Source: Necropsobacter rosorum (lineage in GTDB: Bacteria; Pseudomonadota; Gammaproteobacteria; Enterobacterales; Pasteurellaceae). From it: a stretch of DNA of 64,000 bases. The notes beneath the pieces are model-generated. The model made no database searches and had not been told where the DNA came from. It saw nothing but the letters and a program-made list of their open reading frames with translations. Where the stretch lies: NCBI GenBank assembly GCA_000751835.1, contig CCMQ01000005.1, forward strand, positions 152,922 to 216,921. Reading direction: 5' to 3'. The position numbers were made by a program, and so were the translations under genes. Shown here one piece after another: positions 33,903 to 45,124 of the stretch (position 1 is the first letter of the stretch; each line of letters begins with the position of its first letter).

Positions 33903-33998
33903 GTATTTTTTGTTTTTATTGCGCTAAAACAGCATTTTTTATCCAATTTTGAGCTAAAATACGACCTTATTTTTTATGCTTATGCTATTAGGGTAGTT

Positions 33999-35741
33999 AT
34001 GTTAAAAAAATGGTTTTTAACAAAAAATGTGTTTCTTGCGGTCAAACCGTTCAGTGCTTTGCGCGACAGCTTTCGTGCGGGTTACAGTAAACAACATTTG
34101 ATCAGAGATATTATTGCCGGTTTAACCGTCGGCGTAATTGCCATTCCGTTATCCATGGCGCTGGCGATTGCCAGCGGAGTGCCGCCGCAGCACGGGTTAT
34201 ACACGGCGATTGTGGCGGGGACGCTGATCGCGTTAACCGGCGGTTCGCGCTTTAATATTTCCGGGCCGACGGCCGCCTTTGTGGTTATTCTTTATCCGAT
34301 CACGCAGCAATTCGGTTTAAGCGGTTTGTTGATGGCAACGCTAATGTCCGGCATTATTCTTGTGCTGATGGCGTTGTTTCGTTTGGGGCGTTTGATCGAA
34401 TATATCCCGTTGCCGGTGACGCTTGGCTTTACCTGCGGTATCGGCATTGTGATTGCCACGTTGCAGATTAAAGATTTCTTCGGGCTGACTATCGGTGAGA
34501 TGCCGGCGCATTATATCGGCAAAGTTCAGACTATTTTCGTCGCGTTGCCGACGATTAACTGGGCGGATACCTTGGTGGGCGTCGTCACGTTATTGGTACT
34601 GACTCAGTGGCATAAGCTGCGTTTACCGGTGCCCGGTCATTTGCCGGCGGTGATTGTCGGCACGCTGCTGTCGCTGGTTTTGCTGCACTTCGGTTTTCAG
34701 ATCGCCACAATCGGCTCGGCGTTCAGTTACAGCTTACCCGACGGCTCGACCGGCTATGGCATTCCGAATGTATTGCCGGCGTGGGTATTGCCGTGGAATA
34801 TACCGAATGCGCAGGGAGAAACGGTGAACTGGAATTTCGACACATTGCAGGCGCTGTTGCCCGCTGCATTTTCCATGGCGGTATTGGGCGCGATTGAATC
34901 GTTACTGTGCGCGGTGGTGCTGGATAATATGACCGGCACCAAACATCATTCCAATAATGAATTGCTGGCGCAAGGGCTGGGAAACATCGCCTCGCCGTTT
35001 TTAGGCGGTATTACGGCAACGGCGGCGATTGCGCGTTCCGCCGCCAATGTGAAAGCCGGCGCCGTCTCGCCGCTTGCCGCTATCGTGCATGCGTTGCTGG
35101 TGCTGTTCGCATTGCTGTTTTTTGCCCGCGCGCTGTCTTACCTGCCGTTGTCTTCCATGGCGGCGTTATTGCTGGTTGTGGCATGGAATATGGCGAATCT
35201 GCCGCAGATTATCCAGCTGACACGCCGCTCCGGACGTAATGAAATTGCGGTTTTGCTGACCTGCTTAATTCTGACCGTGATTTTCGATATGGTGATTGCC
35301 ATCACTGTCGGCGTGTTGCTGGCCAGCCTGCTGTTTATCCGCACGGTGGCGGAAATGACCAAATCCATCGAAATCGCCCATCCGGAAGATCTGAGCGATA
35401 TTCTGGTATATCGTATCAGCGGCCCGCTGTTTTTTGCCGCGGCGGATAACTTGTTTGCCGATTTGCATGAAAAAACCGTGCATACGGATCATGAAATCAA
35501 GCATATCGTTTTGCAGTGCGATGCGGTGACCGTACTGGATGCCGGCGGCATTCACGCGCTTACCCGTTTTGTGCAGAATATGCTGCCGCATCAGCAGCTG
35601 TATATGTGTAATATGCAGTTTCAGCCGCTGCGCACGATTGTCAAATCCGCCAAAGTCAAAGAAATTAAAAAAATTATCTTCAGCGCCAATCTGGAGGTGA
35701 CTTATCGTAAAATCCGAGCCTTTGAAAGCGGGATGAAGTAA
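33999..35741 (+). CDS. dauA: SulP-family C4-dicarboxylate transporter DauA
   Basis: A 580-residue inner-membrane carrier with a C-terminal STAS domain. It matches E. coli DauA/YchM closely: [73 protein letters not shown], and [23 protein letters not shown]. DauA imports succinate and other dicarboxylates aerobically at low pH. ATG 33999 is used; the frame open upstream runs antisense through tRNA-Ser and is not coding. Confidence 0.92.
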   Translation: MLKKWFLTKNVFLAVKPFSALRDSFRAGYSKQHLIRDIIAGLTVGVIAIPLSMALAIASGVPPQHGLYTAIVAGTLIALTGGSRFNISGPTAAFVVILYPITQQFGLSGLLMATLMSGIILVLMALFRLGRLIEYIPLPVTLGFTCGIGIVIATLQIKDFFGLTIGEMPAHYIGKVQTIFVALPTINWADTLVGVVTLLVLTQWHKLRLPVPGHLPAVIVGTLLSLVLLHFGFQIATIGSAFSYSLPDGSTGYGIPNVLPAWVLPWNIPNAQGETVNWNFDTLQALLPAAFSMAVLGAIESLLCAVVLDNMTGTKHHSNNELLAQGLGNIASPFLGGITATAAIARSAANVKAGAVSPLAAIVHALLVLFALLFFARALSYLPLSSMAALLLVVAWNMANLPQIIQLTRRSGRNEIAVLLTCLILTVIFDMVIAITVGVLLASLLFIRTVAEMTKSIEIAHPEDLSDILVYRISGPLFFAAADNLFADLHEKTVHTDHEIKHIVLQCDAVTVLDAGGIHALTRFVQNMLPHQQLYMCNMQFQPLRTIVKSAKVKEIKKIIFSANLEVTYRKIRAFESGMK

Positions 35742-35756
35742 GCCGCAAAGTCACTT

Positions 35757-35790
35757 GAAATACCTGTTTTTTTAAACAGGTATTTCATTG
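35757..35790 (+). terminator. terminator after dauA
   Basis: GAAATACCTGTTT pairs perfectly with AAACAGGTATTTC (13 bp, short T-rich loop), 15 bases after the dauA stop. Confidence 0.85.
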
Positions 35791-35865
35791 CAAGTTTTGT
35801 AATTTCCGCTAAACTATTCCACACTTGAATGTAATAAAAACGTTGAAAAAAACCACCGCACTTTT

Positions 35866-38800
35866 ATGATGTATTTTAATCCTGATATTCCGGCCCGCCC
35901 GCATGATCACAAAATTCTCGCCAATGTTATCGCCGACAGCGATGCGTTGGTGATCGCAGAAATCGCTCAGCAACACAACGGGATGACCGTAGTGATCACG
36001 CCGGAGATGCGAAGTGCGGTGCGTTTGGAAAAAGTATTGCGCGAGTTCAGCACACGACCTGTCAGCATCTTTCCCGATTGGGAAACTTTGCCGTATGATA
36101 ATTTTTCGCCGCATCAGGAAATTATTTCCGCCCGTTTAAGCGCCTTATTCCGCTTGCAGCACAGCAAACAAGGCATTTTTATCCTGCCGGTGACCACCTT
36201 AATGCAGCGTCTGTGTCCGCCGGAATTTCTACAACATCATGTGCTGTTGATTAAAAAAGGCGATCGGCTGGTTATCGACAAACTGCGTTTACAGCTGGAA
36301 AATGCCGGTTATCGCGCGGTGGAGCAGGTGCTGGAGCATGGCGAATATGCGGTGCGCGGCGCCTTGCTGGATTTATTTCCGATGGGCAGTGCGGTGCCGT
36401 TCCGGCTGGATTTTTTCGATGATGAAATCGACAGCATCCGCACCTTTGATGTGGACAGCCAGCGCACGGCGGAAGCCATTGACGCGGTGAATTTATTGCC
36501 GGCGCACGAGTTTCCGAGCGACAGCAAAGGCATTGAATTTTTCCGCAGCCGTTTTCGCGAAACCTTCGGCGAAATCCGTCGCGACCCGGAACATATTTAC
36601 CAGCAGGTAAGCAAAGGCACGCTGGTATCCGGCATTGAATACTGGCAGCCGCTGTTTTTTGAGCATATGGCGACGCTGTTCGATTATTTGCCCGCCGGCT
36701 GTTTAGTGGTGGATCTGGAAGGCAATCCGGCGCAGGCGCAACGTTTTTACCAGGATATTGAACACCGTTATACCAGCCGTCGGGTGGATCCGATGCGCCC
36801 GCTGTTGCCGCCGCATGCGTTATGGCTGTCCGTTGATGAAATGAACCGGCAGCTTAAACAGTATCCGCGTATCAGCCTGCAACGGGAAAAAGTCGCCCGC
36901 GCCTCCGTCAGACAGAAAAACCTGCCGCTGGAGGCATTGCCGCCGCTGACGGTGCAGGCGCAGCAAAAAGAACCGCTGCGGGCGCTGCGTCAGTTTATGC
37001 AACAGTTTGACGGGCAAATCGTTTTTGCGGTGGAAAGCGAAGGGCGGCGCGAAACCTTGCTGGATTTACTGGCGCCGTTGAAACTCAAACCGCAGCAGAT
37101 CCATTCCCTGAATGCCGGCAAAGCGGCGCAAAGTTTGCTAATCAGCAGTCTGGAACACGGTTTTATCCTTCGTCGCGAACAAGGTTCGCTGGCGCTTATC
37201 TGCGAAGCGGAACTGTTCGGGGAGCGGGTGCAGCAGCGCAGCCGCGACAAACGCAAAGCCGTCAACCCGGATACCTTAATCCGTAATCTGGCGGAGCTGA
37301 AAATCGGCCAGCCGGTGGTGCATCTGGATCACGGCGTCGGGCGTTACGGCGGGCTGGTGACGCTGGAAAACGGCGGTGTGAAAGCGGAGTTTCTGCTGCT
37401 GGAATATGCCGGCGATGCCAAACTGTATGTGCCGGTCACCTCGCTGTATTTAATCAGCCGTTATGTGGGCGGCGCCGAAGACAACGCGCCGCTGCATAAA
37501 CTGGGCGGTGATGCGTGGGCGCGTTCACGCCAGAAAGCGGCGGAAAAAATCCGCGACGTGGCGGCGGAATTACTGGATGTGTATGCGCAGCGGGAAGCGC
37601 AGCAGGGCTTCGCCTTTCATTATGATCGCGCCGAATTTATGCAGTTTGCCGCCACCTTCCCGTTTGAGGAAACGCCGGATCAAACCATGGCGATTAATGC
37701 GGTGATTGCCGATATGTGTCAGTCGAAAGCCATGGATCGTCTGGTGTGCGGTGATGTCGGTTTCGGCAAAACCGAAGTGGCGATGCGCGCCGCTTTTCTG
37801 GCGGTGATGAATCACAAACAGGTCGCCGTGCTGGTGCCGACCACCTTACTGGCGCAGCAGCATTATGATAATTTTAAAGACCGGTTTGCCAATCTGCCGG
37901 TTAATGTGGAAATGCTGTCGCGTTTCCGCAGTGCAAAAGAGCAGAAACAGATTCTGGAAAAGCTGGCGCAGGGCAAGATCGATATTCTGATCGGCACCCA
38001 TAAACTGATTCAACCGGAAGTCAAATTTCATGATTTGGGGCTGCTGATTATTGATGAAGAACACCGCTTCGGCGTGCGGCAAAAGGAAAAAATCAAACGG
38101 CTGCGCGCCAATGTAGATATTTTAACCCTCACCGCCACGCCGATTCCGCGCACGCTGAATATGGCGATGAACGGCATCCGCGACCTGTCGATTATTTCCA
38201 CCCCGCCGGCGCGCCGTTTGAGCATTCGTACTTTCGTGCGTCAGACCGACGATGTGATTATTCGCGAAGCCGTATTGCGCGAAATTCTGCGCGGCGGGCA
38301 GGTTTATTATCTGCATAACGATGTGGCGAGTATTGAAAATTGTGCGGAAAAACTGACCGCACTTATTCCGGAGGCGCGCATTGTCATCGGCCACGGACAA
38401 ATGCGTGAACGCGAGCTGGAGCGGGTGATGTCGGATTTTTATCATCAGCGTTTTAATCTGCTGGTGTGTTCCACCATTATCGAAACCGGTATCGACGTGC
38501 CGACGGCGAATACCATTATTATCGAACGGGCGGATAATTTCGGTCTGGCGCAGCTGCATCAGTTGCGCGGGCGGGTCGGGCGGTCGCATCATCAGGCGTA
38601 TGCCTATTTACTCACGCCGCATCCGAAAGCGATGAGCAAAGATGCGCTGAAACGACTGGAAGCGCTGGAAAGTCTGGACAATCTCGGCGCCGGTTTTGTA
38701 CTGGCCACCCATGATCTGGAAATCCGCGGTGCCGGCGAACTGCTTGGTGATGAACAAAGCGGACAAATCGAAAGTATCGGCTTTTCGTTATATATGGAAT

Positions 38801-39303
38801 TGCTGGAAAGTGCGGTCAACGCCTTAAAAGAAGGGCGCGAGCCGTCGCTGGACGAACTGACCCAGCAACAGGTGGACATTGATCTGCGCGTGCCGGCGCT
38901 GCTGCCGGAAGATTATCTCGGCGATGTGAATATGCGCTTGTCTTTTTATAAACGTATCGCCGGTGCGGACAGCAAGCAGGAACTGGACGAGCTGAAAGTG
39001 GAACTGATCGATCGTTTCGGTCTGCTGCCGGAGGCGACCAAAAATCTGCTGCAAATCGCCGAGCTGCGCTTACAGGCGAAAGCGTTAAAAATCATTAAAA
39101 TCGATGCGACGGCGCACGGCGGTTTTATTGAGTTTGCGCCGACGGCGGATCCGGATCCGATGAAGTTTCTGCACCTGATTAACGCCGAACCGACGGTTTA
39201 CCGTTTCGACGGCCCGACCAAATTCCGCTTCGTCAAAGCCTTGAGCGAGAATAAAGTGCGGTTGGCATTTTTGACGGATTTGGTGAAATCTTTAATAGCG
39301 TAA
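35866..39303 (+). CDS. mfd: transcription-repair coupling factor Mfd
   Basis: A 1145-residue ATP-dependent DNA translocase that removes stalled RNA polymerase and recruits UvrA. It has UvrB-like N-terminal domains, the RNA polymerase-interacting domain (IGQPVVHLDHGVGRYGGL), RecG-like helicase motifs (Walker A GDVGFGKTEV, DEEH box LLIIDEEHRFG, TLTATPIPRTL, QLRGRVGRS) and a C-terminal regulatory domain. The length is normal. The start could be either of the two leading Met codons. Confidence 0.98.
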   Translation: MMYFNPDIPARPHDHKILANVIADSDALVIAEIAQQHNGMTVVITPEMRSAVRLEKVLREFSTRPVSIFPDWETLPYDNFSPHQEIISARLSALFRLQHSKQGIFILPVTTLMQRLCPPEFLQHHVLLIKKGDRLVIDKLRLQLENAGYRAVEQVLEHGEYAVRGALLDLFPMGSAVPFRLDFFDDEIDSIRTFDVDSQRTAEAIDAVNLLPAHEFPSDSKGIEFFRSRFRETFGEIRRDPEHIYQQVSKGTLVSGIEYWQPLFFEHMATLFDYLPAGCLVVDLEGNPAQAQRFYQDIEHRYTSRRVDPMRPLLPPHALWLSVDEMNRQLKQYPRISLQREKVARASVRQKNLPLEALPPLTVQAQQKEPLRALRQFMQQFDGQIVFAVESEGRRETLLDLLAPLKLKPQQIHSLNAGKAAQSLLISSLEHGFILRREQGSLALICEAELFGERVQQRSRDKRKAVNPDTLIRNLAELKIGQPVVHLDHGVGRYGGLVTLENGGVKAEFLLLEYAGDAKLYVPVTSLYLISRYVGGAEDNAPLHKLGGDAWARSRQKAAEKIRDVAAELLDVYAQREAQQGFAFHYDRAEFMQFAATFPFEETPDQTMAINAVIADMCQSKAMDRLVCGDVGFGKTEVAMRAAFLAVMNHKQVAVLVPTTLLAQQHYDNFKDRFANLPVNVEMLSRFRSAKEQKQILEKLAQGKIDILIGTHKLIQPEVKFHDLGLLIIDEEHRFGVRQKEKIKRLRANVDILTLTATPIPRTLNMAMNGIRDLSIISTPPARRLSIRTFVRQTDDVIIREAVLREILRGGQVYYLHNDVASIENCAEKLTALIPEARIVIGHGQMRERELERVMSDFYHQRFNLLVCSTIIETGIDVPTANTIIIERADNFGLAQLHQLRGRVGRSHHQAYAYLLTPHPKAMSKDALKRLEALESLDNLGAGFVLATHDLEIRGAGELLGDEQSGQIESIGFSLYMELLESAVNALKEGREPSLDELTQQQVDIDLRVPALLPEDYLGDVNMRLSFYKRIAGADSKQELDELKVELIDRFGLLPEATKNLLQIAELRLQAKALKIIKIDATAHGGFIEFAPTADPDPMKFLHLINAEPTVYRFDGPTKFRFVKALSENKVRLAFLTDLVKSLIA

Positions 39304-39321
39304 GCAACGGGAATAGTTTAG

Positions 39322-39975
<654 letters not shown>

Positions 39976-40008
39976 GCGACGTTGTTTACCGGCGCGATGA
40001 CCGGTTCG

Positions 40009-40052
40009 AAAGTGCGGTGGAAATTTTGATTTTTTCGACCGCACTTTTTTAT
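40009..40052 (+). terminator. uptake-signal terminator after gmhA
   Basis: AAAGTGCGGT (40009-40018) and ACCGCACTTT (40038-40047) form a 10-bp stem followed by T residues. Paired uptake signals acting as terminators are a known Pasteurellaceae feature. Confidence 0.85.
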
Positions 40053-40136
40053 TGCCGGATAAAATTTTATTGCATATTTATGCAAAAAATATTAATATTC
40101 TTTCAGTTTTGCGAAAGACAGAGATAACCGATAAAC

Positions 40137-40874
40137 ATGACCATTAGTGTTAAAAATTTGAATTTTTTTTACGGGGCGTCGCAGGCGTTGTTTGATATTA
40201 ACCTGACCGCTGAAGACGGCGATACCGTCGTCTTATTAGGCCCCAGCGGGGCGGGCAAAAGCACCCTTATCCGCACCCTGAATTTATTGGAAGTGCCGAA
40301 ATCCGGCGAGCTGAGTATCGCCAACAATAAATTCGATCTTTCCGTCGCCAAGGCGAACCCGAAACAAATGCGTCATCTGCGTCAGGATGTGGGCATGGTT
40401 TTCCAGCAATATAATCTGTGGCCGCACTTGACGGTGATCGAGAATTTAATCGAAGCGCCGGTTAAAGTGCTCGGTATGGATAAAGAAGACGCCAAAGCCC
40501 ATGCCGTAGATCTGCTGAAACGTTTACGGCTGGAGGAATTCGGCGCGCGTTTTCCGCTGCATTTATCCGGCGGGCAGCAACAGCGGGTGGCGATTGCCCG
40601 TGCTTTGATGATGAAACCGCAGGTGTTGTTGTTTGATGAACCGACCGCCGCGCTGGACCCGGAAATTACCGCGCAGATTGTATCAATTATCCGCGAGTTG
40701 CAGGAAACCGGTATTACGCAGGTGATCGTTACGCATGAAGTGGCGGTGGCTAAAAAGGTCGCGACCAAAGTGGTTTATATGGAACGGGGTCATATTGTGG
40801 AAATCGGCGATGCCGGTTGCTTTGCCCATCCGCAGACGGAACAGTTTAAACAATATTTGTCTCATTCGAATTAA
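40137..40874 (+). CDS. artP: arginine ABC transporter, ATP-binding protein ArtP
   Basis: A 245-residue ABC ATPase of the polar amino-acid class: Walker [11 protein letters not shown]-loop [11 protein letters not shown], signature [15 protein letters not shown], Walker [15 protein letters not shown]-loop VTHEV. It powers arginine uptake with ArtIQM. It is the first gene of artPIQM, 10 bases before artI. Confidence 0.95.
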   Translation: MTISVKNLNFFYGASQALFDINLTAEDGDTVVLLGPSGAGKSTLIRTLNLLEVPKSGELSIANNKFDLSVAKANPKQMRHLRQDVGMVFQQYNLWPHLTVIENLIEAPVKVLGMDKEDAKAHAVDLLKRLRLEEFGARFPLHLSGGQQQRVAIARALMMKPQVLLFDEPTAALDPEITAQIVSIIRELQETGITQVIVTHEVAVAKKVATKVVYMERGHIVEIGDAGCFAHPQTEQFKQYLSHSN

Positions 40875-40884
40875 GGAATTGATT

Positions 40885-41607
40885 ATGAAGAAATTAGTCT
40901 TAACCGCCGTATTAGCCGGCGCCGCGCTGGCTGCCAATGCACATGACATCACATTTGCGATGGAGCCGAGTTATCCGCCGTTTGAAACCACTGACGACAA
41001 AGGCGCGATTATCGGTTTTGATGTGGATATCGCCAATGCGATCTGTAAAGAAATCGACGCGACCTGCCATTTTAAGGCGCAGGCGTTTGATGCCCTGATT
41101 CCGAGCTTAATCAAAGGCCGCGGTTTTGATGCGGCAATTTCCGCCATCGATATTACCGAAGCCCGCGCCAAGCAAGTGGCTTTTTCCGCGCCTTACTATG
41201 AAAGTTCTGCCAGCTTTATTGCGGTGAAAGGCAAAGCGGATTTAGCCAGCGCCAAAACCGTCGGCGTACAAAACGGCACCACCTATCAGCAATATGTGAA
41301 TGCGGAAGCCAAACAGTATGCGGCGAAATCTTATGCCAGCGTACAGGATGCCATTCTTGACCTGAAAAACGGCCGTATCGATCTGATTTTCGGGGATACC
41401 GACGTGCTGCGCGATATGTTTGAAAAAAATCCGGATCTGAGCTTCGTTGGCGAACGGGTGACGGATAAGCGTTATTTCAATAACGGTCTGGGCATTGCGG
41501 TCAATAAATCCAATACTGCGCTGCTGGACAGTCTGAATAAAGGGATTGCCGCGATTAAAGCCAATGGCGAATATCAGAAAATTTATGATAAATGGATGAC
41601 GAAATAA
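40885..41607 (+). CDS. artI: arginine-binding periplasmic protein ArtI
   Basis: A 240-residue solute-binding protein. The signal peptide is [19 protein letters not shown]. The mature domain has the family pattern [31 protein letters not shown] and [15 protein letters not shown] 40885 follows AAGGAA; the frame upstream overlaps artP and is not used. Confidence 0.93.
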   Translation: MKKLVLTAVLAGAALAANAHDITFAMEPSYPPFETTDDKGAIIGFDVDIANAICKEIDATCHFKAQAFDALIPSLIKGRGFDAAISAIDITEARAKQVAFSAPYYESSASFIAVKGKADLASAKTVGVQNGTTYQQYVNAEAKQYAAKSYASVQDAILDLKNGRIDLIFGDTDVLRDMFEKNPDLSFVGERVTDKRYFNNGLGIAVNKSNTALLDSLNKGIAAIKANGEYQKIYDKWMTK

Positions 41608-41612
41608 TCAGT

Positions 41613-42284
41613 ATGTTTGTTGATTATCTTCCTTTAATGTACACCGCAACCCTGATGACGGTCGGGTTAGCGGTGTGTTCGTTATTATTGGGACTGATTC
41701 TGGCGGTGCTGTTCGTGGTGCTGGAAACCAGCAAATGGACATGCGTACGCCGGCCGACGGCGGTTATCGTTACTTTACTGCGCGGTCTGCCGGAAATTCT
41801 GGTGGTGTTTTTAATTTATTTCGGTGCGCCGGAAGTGGTGGAGCTTATTACCGGTCGCTATGTGGAATTCGGTCCGTTCGGTTGCGGGGTAGTGGCGCTG
41901 TCGATTATTTTCGCGGCTTATGCGTCGCAATCGTTACGCGGGGCGATTCAGGCCATTGCGCTGGGGCAATGGGAATCCGGCGCCGCACTGGGCTTAAGCC
42001 GCAGCTATACCTTTGTGCATATCATTATGCCGCAGGTCTGGCGCCATGCGCTGCCCGGTCTCAGTAATCAGTGGTTGGTATTGCTGAAAGACACCGCATT
42101 GGTGTCGCTGATCGGCGTGCAGGATTTAATGCGACAGGCGGAATTAATCAATACCAACACGCATCAGCCTTTTACTTGGTATGGTTTCGCCGCATTGATT
42201 TATCTAGCGGTGACGCTGGTCAGTCAGGTGATTATCCGTCAACTGGAGCGGCGCTTTACCCGTTTTGAGCGAGGTACGGAATAA
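41613..42284 (+). CDS. artQ: arginine ABC transporter permease ArtQ
   Basis: A 223-residue membrane permease. It has the ABC coupling motif GQWESGAALGLS in a cytoplasmic loop and TLLRGLPEILVVFLIYFG near the N-terminus. ATG 41613 (MFVDYLPLM) matches the Haemophilus protein start; the upstream ATG at 41592 lies inside artI. It shares one base with artM (TAATG). Confidence 0.93.
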   Translation: MFVDYLPLMYTATLMTVGLAVCSLLLGLILAVLFVVLETSKWTCVRRPTAVIVTLLRGLPEILVVFLIYFGAPEVVELITGRYVEFGPFGCGVVALSIIFAAYASQSLRGAIQAIALGQWESGAALGLSRSYTFVHIIMPQVWRHALPGLSNQWLVLLKDTALVSLIGVQDLMRQAELINTNTHQPFTWYGFAALIYLAVTLVSQVIIRQLERRFTRFERGTE

Positions 42285-42967
42285 TGATTCACGATTATTT
42301 TATGACTATCGCGCAAGGGATTCCTACCAGCCTGCTGCTCACCGTCGTGGCGCTGGCGATTGCGTTTGTGCTGGCGGTCGGTTTAACCTTTCTGCTTTCC
42401 ATGCAAAACAAGCTGCTGAAAAGTGCGGTCAATATTTACCTGACATTATTTACCGGCACGCCGTTATTGGTGCAGTTCTTTTTGATTTATTACGGCCCCG
42501 GTCAGTTTCAATGGGTGGTGAACAGCCCGTTCTGGTCGTTGCTGTCCAACGCATGGTTCTGTGCGATGCTGACGCTGGCGTTAAACAGCGCGGCTTATTC
42601 GGCGCAGTTATTTCACGGTGCGGTGAAAGCGATCGCCAAAGGACAATGGGAAAGCTGCGCCGCGCTGGGGTTGAGCCGCTGGCAAACCTTAAAAATTCTG
42701 ATTCCTTATGCCTTAAAGCGTGCGCTGCCGTCATACAGCAACGAAATTATTCTGGTGTTCAAAGGCACTTCGCTGGCCTCGACCATTACCATTCTGGATA
42801 TTATGGGCTATGCCAGACAGCTTTACGGAACGGAATATGATGCGCTGACCATTTATGGCATCGCCGGCGTGATTTATCTGCTGATTACCGGCATCGCCAC
42901 CTTGCTGCTGCGTCAGCTGGAACGTCGCGTGCTGGCGTTTGAGCGGCTGGAAGTAGAGAAAAATTAA
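42284..42967 (+). CDS. artM: arginine ABC transporter permease ArtM
   Basis: A 227-residue partner permease of ArtQ with the coupling motif GQWESCAALGLSRWQTLKIL. Start and artQ stop overlap as TAATG, implying coupled translation. It ends the operon before a terminator. Confidence 0.94.
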   Translation: MIHDYFMTIAQGIPTSLLLTVVALAIAFVLAVGLTFLLSMQNKLLKSAVNIYLTLFTGTPLLVQFFLIYYGPGQFQWVVNSPFWSLLSNAWFCAMLTLALNSAAYSAQLFHGAVKAIAKGQWESCAALGLSRWQTLKILIPYALKRALPSYSNEIILVFKGTSLASTITILDIMGYARQLYGTEYDALTIYGIAGVIYLLITGIATLLLRQLERRVLAFERLEVEKN

Positions 42968-42991
42968 CCGCTTATCACTGTCTGAAAATAG

Positions 42992-43026
42992 AAAGATTTC
43001 CTCCTTTGGGCTGGAAATCTTTTTTT
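42992..43026 (+). terminator. terminator after artM
   Basis: AAAGATTTCC and GGAAATCTTT (10 bp) with an 11-base loop, ending in TTTTTTT. Confidence 0.88.
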
Positions 43027-43116
43027 ATGTCAAAAAATATTCTTGTTTGCGAGCAGAACTTTTCCGCGACTTTCCCGTCTAACTCGGTGCCCAAAACCAT
43101 TCTAAAGGACACTTTA

Positions 43117-45063
43117 ATGTACTCATTTAAAAAATCTTGCGGACCGCTTTATCCGATTATTGTTTTTTTCTGTCTTAATTTGCTCATACTTTCTTTAAGC
43201 CGTCTCGGCTTGTCGTTGTGGCAGGCGCAGCGGGTCGAGGCGGTTGACGGTTGGCTGCCGCTGTTGCTGCAAGGCGTACGAATTGATATTGCCGGTTTGT
43301 GCTGGCTGTTTTCCGTCGCCATTATTGTGGCCTGTCTGTTTTCCGGGGCGGGCAAAGCGGGGCGTGCCGCCGGCTTTTTCGTTCGCCTCTGGCTGACCTT
43401 AAGCAGCGTTTTTATCGTATTTATGGAGCTGTGCACGCCGGCTTTTATCGATACTTACGATTTCCGCCCGAACCGCTTATTTATAGAATATCTGGTCAGC
43501 CCGAAAGAAGTGTTTACGATGCTGGCGAACGGGCATCCGGCCGCGTTAATTTTAACGCCGATTCTGACCGCACTTTTTGCCCTGTTTTGCTGGAAACTGT
43601 CCGGCAAAGTGACGCGAAATCTGGCTTATCCGGCATGGCGCTGGCGCCCGCTGTTATTTGTGGTGGTGGCGGCGTTGACGTTTATCGGCGCGCGTTCGAG
43701 TTTTCAGCATCGCGGAATCAATCCTGCCATGGTGGCGTTTTCCTCCGATCCGCTGGTTAATTCGCTGGTGCTGAATTCCGGTTATTCGGTAATTTTTGCC
43801 ATTCAACAAATGAAAGACGAAGATAAATCGTCGGAAATCTACGGTAAAATGTCGCTGGAAGAGGTGGTCGATACCTTAAAACAGGCGCGCGGCCGCCCGC
43901 AGAGCGATTATATTTCCGACACATTGCCGATGCTGACGCAAAACCGCGCGACCTATCAGGGCAAACCGAAAAATCTGGTGATTATTCTGGAAGAAAGTCT
44001 GGGCGCTCAATTTATCGGCACTTTGGGCGGTTTACCGCTGTCGCCGAATTTCGACCAACTGGCGAAACAAGGCTGGCTGTTTGACAATCTGTATGCCACC
44101 GGCACCCGTTCGGTACGCGGCATTGAAGCCGTCACTGCCGGTTTTACGCCGACGCCCGCGCGTTCGGTGGTGAAATTATCCGGCAGCCAGAACGGCTTTT
44201 TTACCATCGCCGATTTACTGGCGAAACAAGGCTATCAGACCTCCTTTATTTATGGCGGCGAAAAGCATTTCGACAACATGGCGAGTTTTTTCTATGGCAA
44301 CGGTTTTCAGCAGATTATTGATGAAAAGGATTTTCCGCATCCGAAGTTTGTCGCCACTTGGGGAATGAGCGATGAAGACTTATTCGATAAAGCCGACGAC
44401 ACTTTCAAACGCCTGCATCAGGAGGGCAAGCCGTTCTTCAGTCTGGTATTTACCTCCAGCAATCACGATCCTTTTGAGTTTCCGGAGGGCAAAATTGAGC
44501 TGTATGAACAGCCGCAGGCCACTCGCAACAATGCGGCGAAATACGCGGATTATGCCTTGGGCTATTTCTTCAAATTAGCCAAACAGGCCGACTACTGGAA
44601 AGATACGGTCTTTCTGATTATCGCCGATCATGATTCGCGGGTGTACGGCAACAGCCTGGTGCCGATTTCGCATTTTCATATTCCGGCCTTGATTCTCGGC
44701 GACGGCATTGAGGCGAAACGGGATCCGCGTCTGGTCAGTCAGATTGATATGCCGACCACCTTGCTGTCTTTAATCGGCATCAGCGGTAATTACCCGATGC
44801 TCGGCTACGACCTCACCCAACCGGCCGATCCGAACCGCGCCCTGATGCAATTCGACAAAACGCTGGCTTATATGCGCGGCGATCAGGTGGCGATTTTACA
44901 GCAGGAACAACCGGCGCGCGGGTTTATTTACAATAACCGCACAGGCGAGCTGAGCAGCGCGGATATTCCCGAACAAATCAAAAAAGAAGCCTTAGCCTAT
45001 GCGTTATGGGGTAGTTATGCCTATAAACAACGCCTGCACAAAACGGAAGAGATGAAAAAATAA
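43117..45063 (+). CDS. LTA synthase family membrane sulfatase
   Basis: A 648-residue protein. About five membrane helices occupy the first ~220 residues, followed by a periplasmic alkaline-phosphatase/sulfatase domain. ILEESLGAQFIG holds the metal-binding Glu, TGTRSVRGIEA the nucleophile Thr region, and IADHDSRVYG metal-binding residues. Relatives are lipoteichoic acid synthases and phosphoglycerol or phosphoethanolamine transferases. In a Gram-negative it probably modifies an envelope glycan or lipid; the substrate is not predictable here. ATG 43117 follows AAAGGA. Confidence 0.85.
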   Translation: MYSFKKSCGPLYPIIVFFCLNLLILSLSRLGLSLWQAQRVEAVDGWLPLLLQGVRIDIAGLCWLFSVAIIVACLFSGAGKAGRAAGFFVRLWLTLSSVFIVFMELCTPAFIDTYDFRPNRLFIEYLVSPKEVFTMLANGHPAALILTPILTALFALFCWKLSGKVTRNLAYPAWRWRPLLFVVVAALTFIGARSSFQHRGINPAMVAFSSDPLVNSLVLNSGYSVIFAIQQMKDEDKSSEIYGKMSLEEVVDTLKQARGRPQSDYISDTLPMLTQNRATYQGKPKNLVIILEESLGAQFIGTLGGLPLSPNFDQLAKQGWLFDNLYATGTRSVRGIEAVTAGFTPTPARSVVKLSGSQNGFFTIADLLAKQGYQTSFIYGGEKHFDNMASFFYGNGFQQIIDEKDFPHPKFVATWGMSDEDLFDKADDTFKRLHQEGKPFFSLVFTSSNHDPFEFPEGKIELYEQPQATRNNAAKYADYALGYFFKLAKQADYWKDTVFLIIADHDSRVYGNSLVPISHFHIPALILGDGIEAKRDPRLVSQIDMPTTLLSLIGISGNYPMLGYDLTQPADPNRALMQFDKTLAYMRGDQVAILQQEQPARGFIYNNRTGELSSADIPEQIKKEALAYALWGSYAYKQRLHKTEEMKK

Positions 45064-45070
45064 TACGGGC

Positions 45071-45110
45071 AAAAGTGCGGTGAAAAAAGTTAAACTTTTA
45101 CCGCACTTTT
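45071..45110. terminator. uptake-signal terminator between the sulfatase gene and rhaR
   Basis: AAAAGTGCGGT (45071-45081) and ACCGCACTTTT (45100-45110) form an 11-bp stem that can work for both convergent genes. Confidence 0.82.
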
Positions 45111-45124
45111 GCTGTGAGCCGTGT

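Noticed and set aside
33753..33998. N-terminal extension of the dauA frame
   Set aside because: It runs antisense through tRNA-Ser and its promoter; the family start is at 33999.
38122..38592. 156-codon open frame opposite mfd
   Set aside because: An antisense shadow over the conserved helicase motifs of Mfd.
42265..42840. 191-codon open frame overlapping artM
   Set aside because: A shifted frame of artM; artM has the family motifs and the TAATG overlap with artQ.
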